Part shown: one piece after another, positions 35,201-47,200 of the stretch
Layout of the letters: each line of letters begins with the position of its first letter
How positions within the stretch are numbered: the first letter of the stretch is position 1
Source of the DNA: Nectonema munidae
Taxonomy: Eukaryota; Nematomorpha; Nectonematoida; Nectonematidae
Reading direction: 5' to 3'
NCBI GenBank assembly: GCA_030549495.1
Contig: JAUIRK010001013.1
Span: 62,001 to 126,000, forward strand
Length of the DNA: 64,000 nt
Notes under the pieces: model-generated
Seen by the model: only the letters and a program-made list of their open reading frames with translations
What the model was told of the DNA's origin: nothing
Databases searched by the model: none
Made by a program: the position numbers and the translations under genes

Positions 35201-38200
35201 AACTACAGATGTTCAAACAAAACATAAATTTTGATTTATCAGAATCGATGCAATTGTTAAAAAAAATTCTCTTTTATGCATCCAACCAACTTCTTGTCAA
35301 TGCGGAAGAATTTTATCTCCAAAACGATTGAGTTTGAAAAACGAAACTTTAAATGCTCTTGTTTTTTTTAAAAGTTATTTTACTAATAAAACAAAATATT
35401 TTTTTCTTAAAATATTTTTAATATTTTTTACCTTCTCGAAACTTTCTCGAGTCTCGAGAATCATATATTTTTTTTCTCGTTTCTCGAGAATTAAATTTTA
35501 TCGAGAAATCAGAAACTCTAGTCCCGACCCTTCAGTGGGTCGCGTGAAAAATAAAATGGGTCATGACAAAAAAGAAAGGAAATATAAATAGTCGATGCTG
35601 AATAAATGAACCTAGTGAACAGAGTTTGTCTTATTACACCTAAGTATTATGGGTCGCGATGCAAACCGTCGTTCTGGCTATGGGTCGCAGTAAAAAAAGT
35701 TTTACATAAGCGGTACATCATTTCCTTGTCAATGAAAATACATCCGCTGCACCTTACCTTTTACTCAAAATTGAAAAATTTGCTACATAATTAACATAAG
35801 AGAGAAAGGAGACAAAATAAACGAATAAAGCAATTTTCACTATTTTAAAATGGAACCGTCTGTTCTCAGAATAATTTCAAAATAATAGGAGGCATAAAGA
35901 ATTAGAGTTTATTTGATATTTTCAAGTTTTTATAAGCAGCAAAAGCCAACGTTTAAGCAGCTAACCCGTATAGGGTGATTTGGTAGCACTTGTGTTTTTA
36001 CATATTGTAAAGAATGGTTCTAGGAAAATTGACCGTAAACAAATTTGCCGTAGGAAAACTCGCCTAATAGGAAAAATCGCCGTAAGACAATTTTGCCGTA
36101 AAACAAGTGTTTGTGATAAAAACAGTTTGGTTTCTGTAGTACCATTTTATCTCTTCCAAACAACAATTTCAATAAATTCTTTTTAAAACTAAAGAATTGT
36201 ATACTTATATAATAAATACAAAAAGGATTTTTTACAATAAAGAAATTCTCTATTAAGTCAAAGATTAATTGGACATTTTTTAATTATAATGTCAAAAAAT
36301 AATATTTTAGGTCAAAAATATATTGCACTGATAAATAAGCTAAATTGTCTACAGTTACACAGGTAATTCCAAGCCTGATCAAGGAATCTGGACACAGTGG
36401 GAATTATAATTGGTTTGACAGAGTAGGTAATTCATTCATGGTTCTAAGGAAAATATCTGACGCCGATTTCGACTCCTAATACTTAAAAAAATCCTGTTCC
36501 GACTCTGAATACTTAGCAATCTAAATTTAAGACCAACTCTTCATTTCCGACTCAGACGAAAGAATGCTCAGCGTTCACTCCATATGCTACCAAGTATTTT
36601 TTCCCTTAACTGGGAATTGTAACTTCACTTGATTAGATCATTGTCACCAAGACTACACTCTGTGAAAGACCGGCTTCGGCTATTCAAGAATTTTTTCCTT
36701 TATTTAACCCATTTAAGACCAAGCAAAGCAGACGATATCTAAAAAAACGCAGACGATTTATATTCAAAGTCATTGAAAAAAACAGACGAAGATGAAATTA
36801 CTTATGTTCCAAAATAGGAACATTGGTCGTAAATGGGTTAAAATACCTGAAAAATTATTTTTTGACACTTAAAAAAGTGACTCTGCTTCCGACTCGATCG
36901 ATACCTTTAAAATCTCCTACTTCGACTCCACCACCCTGAATTAAACGTCTTTGCTTATTTGCAGTTAATGTAAAATGCATCTAATCTAGCTGTTGATTTT
37001 TAAGCGAAAGCAAAATAACCTACTGGGAAGAGTGGAAGTTAGGTATGAGTGGATTACGCCAAATTTGCTTTATTTTTGACAAATGTTGATATATCAGAAT
37101 TATAACTCATTTGACCAGGGAGCATATATCAAATCTGTATAGCTTACTCACACTAAAACATAGACGATGCAGATTGTTATACTCATATTTCACGTTGCTT
37201 TAAAACCTAAATATTGTCTTTTTGCTTAAAAGTGTCATGTAAAAATGAGCTGAGTTATTTCGGTCCTTAAGTATCTATAAAATATTTCATATAACAAAGT
37301 GCATCCAATTTATTATTTTTCTTTTATATTTTATCAATCAATTTTTTAAGAAGCTATGATTTTCTTAAATATCATTTTCGTGAAAATCATTATCTTTGTG
37401 AAATTGGAATTTGTAAAGAAGAAAAGTTCGTGTGTGCCTTTAAAACAGGTTTTTGATGCTTCTTATATAATTGTGCGATTTCAACTCTCTTTCCACTTAA
37501 CAGATCTAGATTATCGTGCTCATATTCTCGAAAAGCATAATGAAACTCTGGATAGGATCAAAAAGCAAAAAATTAAAACAATTAGTTATGACATGTTATC
37601 CCAAGCAACATCCTCTAGTAAGATGGCTTTTCTTAACATAATTTTACTTCGTTTATATTTTTATGACTTTTTTGTTAACATTTAGAACATAACGCAACAG
37701 CACGCGAAGCTAGGTATGTTTTGTGTTCCTCATTTTTTTTATTGAAAGAATATTGAACTCTCTTCTACTTATTTTGTGTCTTACGAGTATTAACTCCAAA
37801 ATTATAGATCAAAATGACAGTATTAGATAAGTCCTATAAGCATTTCATCAATTTGCGTCCGTCCCGCCCGGCATCTCATTTTTGCATCTGCGCCTGCACC
37901 AATGCTAAAAAATAGTGATAAATAGTACTTACGATTTTTTCTTATAAAACCCATATTATCCAAATGTCATAGAAATAACTGGCTCCATTAAGAACTTTTT
38001 TAAATATGGTTTCGAGCCATAACAATTTATATATGCAGAAAATTATTACAAGTATTTTATTTGTTCAATATACACTACTTAACATATCAGTTGATTAAAA
38101 TAAAAATAAAAAGTATAAATCAGATAACTTATCAGTTAGTTTATTTCACAGCACTGTTTAAAAAGAAAATGTCATTGATGCTATGGATTTCAGTGAAGAT

Positions 38201-41200
38201 CTCGTTGAGAGTAAGTGACCAGCAAGACTAAAATTTCGCTCATTTTTTGCGCTATTTACCATAATGGATAAGATATTTCACGCAATATGTGAAAGATATG
38301 GAAAAGTTAAGCAATTTTCTTCCCACCAATTTAGAACAGTAGTAAAACTTTTCAATTTATGTTGCTGATAGTGTTGTATTTCGCTAGATTGAACTTCCTC
38401 AATTTCATCATCAAATTAACAGATGTGGTTCATGGCTTTTTGTAGAATGACGTGTAATTTGGCACGAAGCGTTTGAAATAATTTTAGCTTTATTCCACTC
38501 TAGAAATTACATATATCAGGTCTGAAGATAACCCAGCGGACACCCCTTCAAGAAGGGCATGTGTGGGCAACAAGGCAGCCCTTCTCGACTTAGACCTGAT
38601 CACGAATCATGGCGATACTTTTAGGATTATCCTAGCGATCTCCCAATAACTTAAAGAAAATTTTAAAGAATAGAGGAACAGTGAACGCCTACCAGGAAAC
38701 TTCTTGGCCAATAAGGGAAGGGGGAAAAAGTTATATCGCGCGCGGATTATTGCCCATTTAGCTTCCCACCTACTATATATACTATTTTTTTTTTATTTAA
38801 CTAAACAATTTATTGAAAAATTACAAAAAATATAAAATAAGTTAAATAAAAAATTTCGGAGACAGTATGCGCTTGTATCACCGTTACGCATACTGCCGAC
38901 TTCGGAGGAGCTTGCTTCTCCTGGTTTGATTGACAGCTTGCTGTGTTCGGATTTCTTTTGATTGACGGCTTGCCGTATTCGGAAAACTTTAATGTTCGGA
39001 ATTCTTTTTGGTTGGCAACTTGCTGTCGTTTGGATTTCCTTGCTTTCCAGTTTGCTGTGTTTGGAGTTCTTTGATTTTCAGCTTGCTGATGTTCGGATCT
39101 CTCTGCTTTTGAGAAAACTTTTTTTTTGAGGATTTTCTTTGTTGTCTTTGCCCTTGGGCTTTGTCTTTGCATTTGTCTTTGTCCTTGGATTTTTGACTTT
39201 GCTTTGGCTTTTATTTTCTTTTGCTGCTGGCTTTCTGGGTGGGAGTTGAGAGTCAGCAATTGGAAAAAGAGAAAGAGTGAAGAATAGAGGAGCGGAGCTC
39301 CTTATATAGTAGGTGCTCCGAAACTTCTAGAAGCTATTTGTTATTGGCTGGATTTTCACGACAGCACCCGAAAACCCAAGGTGCTAAATGGGCAATAATC
39401 CGCGCGCGATATAACTTTTTCCCCTTCCCTTATTGGCCAAGAAGTTTCCTGGTAGGCGTTCACTGTTCCTCTATTCTTTAAAATTTTCTTTAAGTTATTG
39501 GGAGATCGCTAGGATAATCCTAAAAGTATCGCCATGATTCGTGATCAGGTCTAAGTCGAGAAGGCCTGCCTTGTTGCCCACACATGCCCTTATTGAAGGG
39601 GTGTCCGCTGGGTTATCTTCAGACCTGATATATGTAATTTCTTGCCTTAGCAAGTCCAAGTTTTGGGAAACTTATTCCAAAACGGTTAATAGCATAAAAC
39701 TAGTTTTTGCCTTTGCTCCAAAGTTTTTTATGAACTCGATTGCCCCTTGGGAATCTGAATATAACTTTGCATGGGGAGCTAGGAAATGGCCTATTATTAT
39801 TCCTAGAAATTCTAGATCAATAATGTTCCACTATATTGATTATGATTTCCTTTTCTTGGAGGACGATACCTAGGCCAGTGAGAGAGGCATCCGCATACAC
39901 GGTACCCTTGGGTATTTTTAAGTGTATCATGTCTCATGGTGATATATATTCATAACCTTTTTGGAGAATATACCCTATGATTTTTGGGTCTTGTTGATTT
40001 TCCAGAATTTTAAATGCATGGGAAAAAAACTTTGGTTTGTGGCGAAGGGTCCCTAGGTAAAAATTGATTATTCCCAGCAGTCTTTGACCCCATTTTTCCG
40101 ATGGCATCCATCGGGTGAGAGTAGCGAAAGCTAAAGCCACTAGGGCTTTCATGATTACAATGTCTTCTCTATTCAAAAAGACTCCTTTTAAGGTCATTAA
40201 GATTCTTTGGAGAACTGCAGGTGAAAAGTTTGCCCCCATAGGGAGTCTGTTAAATCGGTATCTTTGATTGCTTGTGGTTCTAATTACAAAGCAATCCCTG
40301 CAACTACTATGCAGCTTTATGCCATAAAAGGCATCTTTGAGGTCCATACGTCTAGCCCAGTTCCATTTGGACTCGATAAAGCGCAATTGGAAAGGAGCGA
40401 CCATTTAAGTTGGGCGTGCTAAAAATTTCTTTAGTGAAAGAAAAGTTTGCTACCAACCTAGTTCTCCCTTGACTTTTGGGCACCATTAAACACGATCTCA
40501 AAATTTTGTGAGAAGATGTTTTTTGTATGATGTCCATTTCCTCAAGTTTGGGCATTACTTGTTTTCTGAGGAAAGTCAATTGTTATTTGGGAAGGAGCGT
40601 GTATCTGGATAATTCTCCAAATTTTGTATTCGCAATTATCCTGGGATAATATCCGTACGTGAGGATACGTCGTACTTCTTTGTTTTTCAAGTCTGGCGGG
40701 GCCTTGTACGTAGGGCAGAGACATTGAAAACGGCATCTTCTGGGAGTGTGAGTGATCGCGTATCCTCATTGAATTGTTCCAGAGCTTCTTTAGCTGTGGC
40801 GATATTTATCAGCGATTCGATTTGGGCTTGCCCTTTTTGTTTCTTTTTGCTCCCTTTTGGTTTTTTGGACCCAGGCACCTTTTCTGCTTGCTCTTGGTCG
40901 GGTTCTGGGTCTCCTGCCTGGGCAGGTTCTTTTTGATTAACTTCTTGTTGGATACGAATGCGTTCTTGGTCCGATTCGTAACCAGAATCCGGGTGGTCCT
41001 GTTCTTCGTCCAGGTGACCCGATAATCTTGCATTGAACAATTCCCTCCAATGTTCTGGGGAATGGAGGTTCTTGTTTACAAGATAGAAATTAATGAAGTC
41101 TTGGTAGGGGCAAATTTGGGTGGGCTCCTGGGTTTCTTCGGGAGGGCCCAGTAAAGAGTCCAAATCCTGGTTTGTCAAAAAACCCTCCAAATTTTCCCCC

Positions 41201-44200
41201 ACGTTGGTATCCTGTTCAGGCGGTAGCAAGGTGTCTAGCTCGCTAGCGGTAATAAATCGCTCCGCTTGGGATGGGATTTCTTCCATCGGAACCTCTAGGG
41301 TTTCGGCATCTAGTGCTTCAGTAGATTCTAATAAGGAGTCTAACTCCTCATTAGTGATAAAGCGATCTTCGGTTTCTGAGGGAAGAACTTGGGCAGGAGC
41401 TATTTGCCTTGTCAGATTTCGGGCCGAAAAAACGATCCCGGGGGCTGCTTGAGCCCAATTCTAACGGAGGGCCCCTAAGATTGAGCATAGTTTGTCTCAA
41501 CGAGGCATTCCTATTGGGAAGAGGGGCTGGGACGCCGCGGATTATCCCCCTAGGTCGAAAAAACGAGGAGATTAATACTTGTCGTTCTTTGGAGCGCTTC
41601 CAGGCGCTAGGAGTGCGAGCGGACTCGACGGGGCCGGCGTCGCCTTGCACCACCCTTCCCACCGTGCACGTCGTCATTACTTTCTTTGAGATCGACCACT
41701 CGTGGCCGCGGGAGCCTTGACTCGTCCGCCACGAAAGGATTGGGTTGGTTGACGTATTGGAGCAGGAGTTGGATCAGGCACTCCAGTGATTTTTGCGGCT
41801 GTCAAGACAGAAGGCGCAGAGGCACCAGCCCGAGTCCAATTTGTATGGAGAGCTATTATATTTACACGGAGAGAATTGTGTAACTGGGTTAGCCCTTCCA
41901 TATCGAGTCTATCGATTGTTTGTTCTATGAGGCCCAAATAGCTCATTAGGACCTCATCCTTGGTGTGCATCTCCTTGTGAGCTGCAAGTTCCTTTATTAA
42001 CCGGATTCGCTGAAGAGCGAGTTCGAGAGGAGGCGTATTGTAGATGCCAACCTCGCCGTGATCCAAGGTCCCGTAACCCAACGGCAGGGAGGGCTGGAAC
42101 TGGCCACGTAGAGGTTGCGTGATAGCGGGAGAAGGAGGAACGGGAGTTTCTGAGCGTACCGGTGCGGAGGCCGTCGGTACAGTCATGTTCTCTATCTGGC
42201 GAGTGAGCTGAGCAACTTGATCTCCGAGGGTTTGTAGAGTATATTCCCCTATGAAGCCCACAGAGTCGAGACGCGAGGATCTTGGAGCGAAGGTGTAGGA
42301 TGGTCGTTGAGGAGTGGTGAAGCCTTCCGACGCTTGGGACGATGAAGGTATGGTTATGTTCAATTGGTAGCGTTCAACAGTTGAGAGTCAGCAATTGGAA
42401 AAAAAGAAAGAGTGAAGAATAGAGGAGCGGAGCCCCTTATATAGTAGGTGCTTCGAAACTTCTAGAAGCTATTTGTTATTGGCTGGATTTTCACGACAGC
42501 ACCGGAAAACCCAAGGTGCTAAATGGGCAATAATCCGCGCGCGATATAACTTTTTCCCCCTTCCCTTATTGGCCAAGAAGTTTCCTGGTAGGTAGGAAAC
42601 TTCCTACCTAAAAAAAAAGTCAGAAAAAAATTGATCTAAATGTGACAGCTCATCTCAAAAAGGAACTTTTTATCTAAATAATTAGATAAAGTTTTTTACA
42701 CATATATTATACCCATTTTCAAGCATTCAGCGGTGATATTCATTTTTATGAAAATCATTCAAACCTGTCAAAAAATTGATCTAAATGTGACAGCTCATCT
42801 CAAAAAGAAGCTTTTTATATAAATAATTATATAAAGTTTTTTACACATATATACCCATTTTCAAATATGCTCAATTCAGTGGTGATATTCATTTTTTATG
42901 AAAATCAATCAAACTGTCAAAAAATTGATCTAAATGTGACAGCTCATCTCAAAAAGAAGCTTTTTATCTAAATAATTATATAATGTTTTTTACACATATA
43001 TACCCATTTTCAAGCATGGTGAATTCAGTGTATGAAAATCATTCAAACCTGTCAAAAAAGTGATTTACATATGACAGCTTATCTCAAAAAAGAAACTTTT
43101 TATCCAAATAATTATATAATGTTTTTTACACATATACACCCATTTTCAAGCATGCTGAATTCAGCGGTGATATTAATTTTTTTTATAAAAAGCAATTAAA
43201 GTTATCAAAGCATTGATTTATATATGACAGCTCATCTTAAAAAGAAACTTTTTATCTAAGTAATAATATAATGTTTTTTACACATATATACCCATTTTTG
43301 GTTGCGTAATTCAGTGGTGTTATTCTTTTTTTTTATGAAAATCAATCAAAACTGTCAAAAAATTGATTTATCCCAAAAAGAAAGGATCAGACACGGTTTT
43401 TTGAATTAGAGAATTACGTTAAATAAAAGTATAGGGAGATGATGAAGTTTACCGTGTATGGCATTTTACATACAAATACACATTTTCAAGTAGGCTGTGT
43501 TTACTGTTTATATTCCTTTTTTTAAATAAAAAATAGTCAAACCTGACAAAATAATTTAAATATGACAGCCCATGTCAAAATTAAAATTTTTTTTTCTTAT
43601 AAAAAGTTCTTTATACATTTCAAGTATGTAGAATTTAATGGTGATGTCATTTTTTTTATGAAATCATTAAAACATGTCAAAAAATCGATTAAACCTGTAA
43701 ATCAATATCAAATATATAAACATAAAAATAACTTCTACTTGCAGTATTTCTCTGGTAGTTATTTTCTTAATTTATTTAATAAACCAATTTTAGGTGTTTA
43801 ATTCTCTCAAAATATTTCATTCTACAGTAACTTATGTAACTGGATAGGAACTTCATCTTTTTGGCTACAAATTCGTTATTGGCTTGTAGTCTCTACGTCA
43901 TATTATAATTTACAGTATGTAATTTTGCTATTCATTCCATGATGATCCTTTCTTGGTAGCTCTTTTTTCATTAGAAATTTATATTCTTCAATGTGTGTTC
44001 GAAAATTTTTTTATAATGATAAAATTACTTTTTTCCTCTCAAAGCATATTGATTAAAGAATCTTCTGGATGATCTTAGACTTTTTTATCAGTATCGTGTA
44101 TTTTATTATCAGGCCTGAATATTTGTCAACCAATCTCATTTCAATGGTTTTTTCTGATGAATCATTCGTGATGTTCATTGTTCAATTACAAAAAGTTGTC

Positions 44201-47200
44201 CACGTTCTTCATCTAAAAAATTATCTCTTTGATGCAAAAGGAAAAAGATGGACAAATTCAATTTAAATTAAAAATATCTTTATAGTGGCTAAATTCTTAC
44301 ATATTGGCATCTGTGCCATTTTTGATAAATCTGACCTATTCTAAATTTTCAGATTTCCTACCCATGTTAATTATAATCCTAGATGATAAGCTATAGATTT
44401 AAATATTTTTCATTTGTAAAAGTGGAAGTTCTTTTTCACAGTCAAAATCTTTTTTGAAGCATCTAATATATAATTAAACCACTTCCTAGTTCATTAGAAC
44501 ATGGTAGATCTTCCATTTTTTTCAAGATACATATTTTTTTAATTATTTGTTTTGATCACATGTTCTCTTTTCAATTAGTTTTCAACTTCGTTCCTTCTCT
44601 CATACAAATTTTCAAAAGATTTTATAATACGTTTTGTTTTTTTTTAAATAAATATTTCATACTCAAGATGATTGTAGAAAGTATTATAAGCCAAAATATA
44701 CAAAAAAAGTATATTTTTACTATATATCTAATATGCAGCCGTTTTTGAAAATTTTTTACAGAACTGATTTTCAGGCATACATTACTAATTCAATATACAC
44801 TTCGAGATATTTTTTAACCGTATTATCCAAAATCCAGTACAGAAACAAAATAAGCATAGCCGATTTGGTATAAAACAGACATTTTATTTTTTTGAAAATA
44901 TTTTTGAAGACAGTATCTAGAAGTAAACCGCAAATCTGATTGAAGCTTTCAGATATTTTAAAACCATAAATGCCTACCTGAGTCCAAAAATGAAACCAGC
45001 ATCTTCCATTTGGCATAAAAACAGATATTTTATTTAAATTTTAAAAATATTTCTGTAGACATTAGACGTAAATCGAACATTTGATTGACACTTTCAGACA
45101 TTTAAAACCTCTAAATGCAAAAAATGATTTCAGAAATAAAAAATTATCATGGTACAATTGGTATAAAAACATATATTTCATGTAAAATTAGAGAGAATAT
45201 TTGGGATATAGTTTTCAGACATAAACCGCAAATTTGATTGACACTAGCAGTAAAATCTCTAAATGCGAAAACTGTGTTCAGAAATGAAATCATCATGATC
45301 TATTTGCTATAAAAACATATATTTAATGTAAAATTTGAATCAATATTTTTGGAAACAAATTTTAGAACTAAACGCAAATTTGATTGATACTTATAGGTAT
45401 TTTCAAATTCAAACTGTAAAAATTGAGTCCATAAATAAAACTAGCATGGTTGATTTAGTATAACACAAATATTTTATGTAAAATGTGAAGGAATGTTTTT
45501 GGAGACAATTTTTTGAAGTAAACCGCAAATTTGATTAACACTTATTAGTGTTTTCATATCCTAAATGTAAAAAATGAGTTCAGAAATGAAAACAGCATGA
45601 TTGATTTGGTATAAAAACATATATTTCATGTAAAATTGAGAGAATATTTTTGGAGATTGCTTTTAGAAGTAATCCGCACATTTGATTCCAGATATTTTAA
45701 AACCTTTAAATGTGAAAAATGAGTTCAGAAATGAAAACAGCATGGTTGATTTGGTATAAAAACATATATTTCATTGTAAAATTTGAATGAATGTATTTGG
45801 AGACAATTTTTAGAAGTAAACCGCAAATTTAATTAACACTTATAGGTATTTTCACATCCTAAACGTAAAAAATGAAACCAGCATGGCCGATTTAGTATAA
45901 CATATATTTCATTGTAAAATTTGAATTAATTTGGAGATAATTTTAAATATTAAATACACATCTTGTAATCTAGAAGCTTTATTAGTGTGCATTTAAAAAT
46001 ACGATAAAATAAATCATGTTTTCATACACTCTAAAAATTTCAAATGAAGCTTCTAGAAAATTAGCTGTGCCAGAGGGAATTTGATTGAACTTTCTTATAT
46101 TTTTGCATGAAATGACTTCCTTGATGATGTATAGCCCGAGTCCATTAATATTGTGTATTTTCTGTGACAAAATTAAATTCTCTGAAGTAAAGAATATTGT
46201 ATATAAGTTGAATTCACTTAGGGTATGGATAAAAGTATGGTCCTATATTATTAGTTGGAATCAAAAGATTGATTTGCTATCTGAACACCTGTCAATGAAA
46301 TTTTCATTATTTTTCAAATTTTATTATTTGTACTAAGATATATTTGAATTTTATTATAAAATAAAACTAAAACATCGATTTCTTTATTCTCTTTCTATAA
46401 GTGTTGAAAGAGATTTAGAAGAGAAGCTTCGAGTTTTGAAGCCTCCTTCTTTCAATGAAGATCAATTTCCATCCCTCAACATCCCTTTGTCGTCTACTTC
46501 AACGTCCACTACATCAACATCTGAAAACAAAAGTGAAGTTGCTAAAATCGATTTTGACTTGATGAATGAAAAAGCTCATTGTAAAATGTCAAAGACTTTT
46601 AATCATATTAGCTCTTTTCCATCAACTCTATCTTCTATTATTTCTTCACCAGAAGTTTGTTTAAATAATGACTACAGTCTAGCTAAAAAGGTAAATTTAT
46701 CAGCCCTCTTAATTTTTGTTTATCACTATTACAAAATTCAAGCAACAACACTTGATTTAAGCTTAAAATTTCAAAACAAACAGACATAGACATAGATCGT
46801 AAAATTGATGGCTACCTTCTGACATTTTGATGCTCTAATGGCCAAAACTGACCGCTGAAATGAAATCAGCATGGATGAGGCGCAGGAAAAGCATCGCCAC
46901 CCATCGCTCTCTTCGTGTTGAACGCCTTGATTCTATCCATGATAATAAATTCATAACTTCTTTGATATCTCATTAGATCTGTTGCCTTCATTCTTGCCAA
47001 TTTTCTACCAGGGGGCTGTTAGAGCCATACTTTATGCGAGTACAGTCGCCTTATTTTTAGTTCTAAGATAAGCCCCAAATTATTCATACTTTTAACTTAA
47101 ATGTGAATGTTATTTTATAATTAATTTTTTTGCTAATTTTAACGCCATGTAGCCTTTGTGCCCATGAACGCCGCATAATTAAAGCATATGTAACCCATGA

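Larger units (their letters stand above)
38503..42600 (-). mobile_element. Fossil LTR-type retroelement with three LTR copies, one inverted
   Basis: On the minus strand: a partial 5' LTR (42382-42600), a gag-like region (42363-41677), further coding pieces (41677-40687) and a reverse transcriptase region (40579-39934). Then comes a second LTR copy (39246-39641), a basic Lys/Gln-rich frame (39259-38810), and a third LTR copy in inverted orientation (38503-38761). The direct copies match almost base for base over about 210 bp, and the inverted copy matches the second over about 255 bp, so the element looks young to middle-aged. The coding part is broken in several places. GC content is clearly higher than the intron around it. 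Family uncertain: the RT has LPMGANFSP rather than the usual LPFGL. A DIRS-like organisation is an alternative reading of the inverted repeat. Confidence 0.7.

Noticed and set aside
37356-37685. 109-codon plus frame as a single ZNF598 exon
   Set aside because: Its first third is out of frame with the conserved finger. Splitting it into exons 4 and 5 with a 55-bp intron restores family homology on both sides.
39541-39873. 110-codon plus frame
   Set aside because: Antisense to the LTR and coding part of the fossil retroelement.
40724-41883. Several plus-strand frames of 65-110 codons
   Set aside because: Shadows of the higher-GC minus-strand retroelement coding region.
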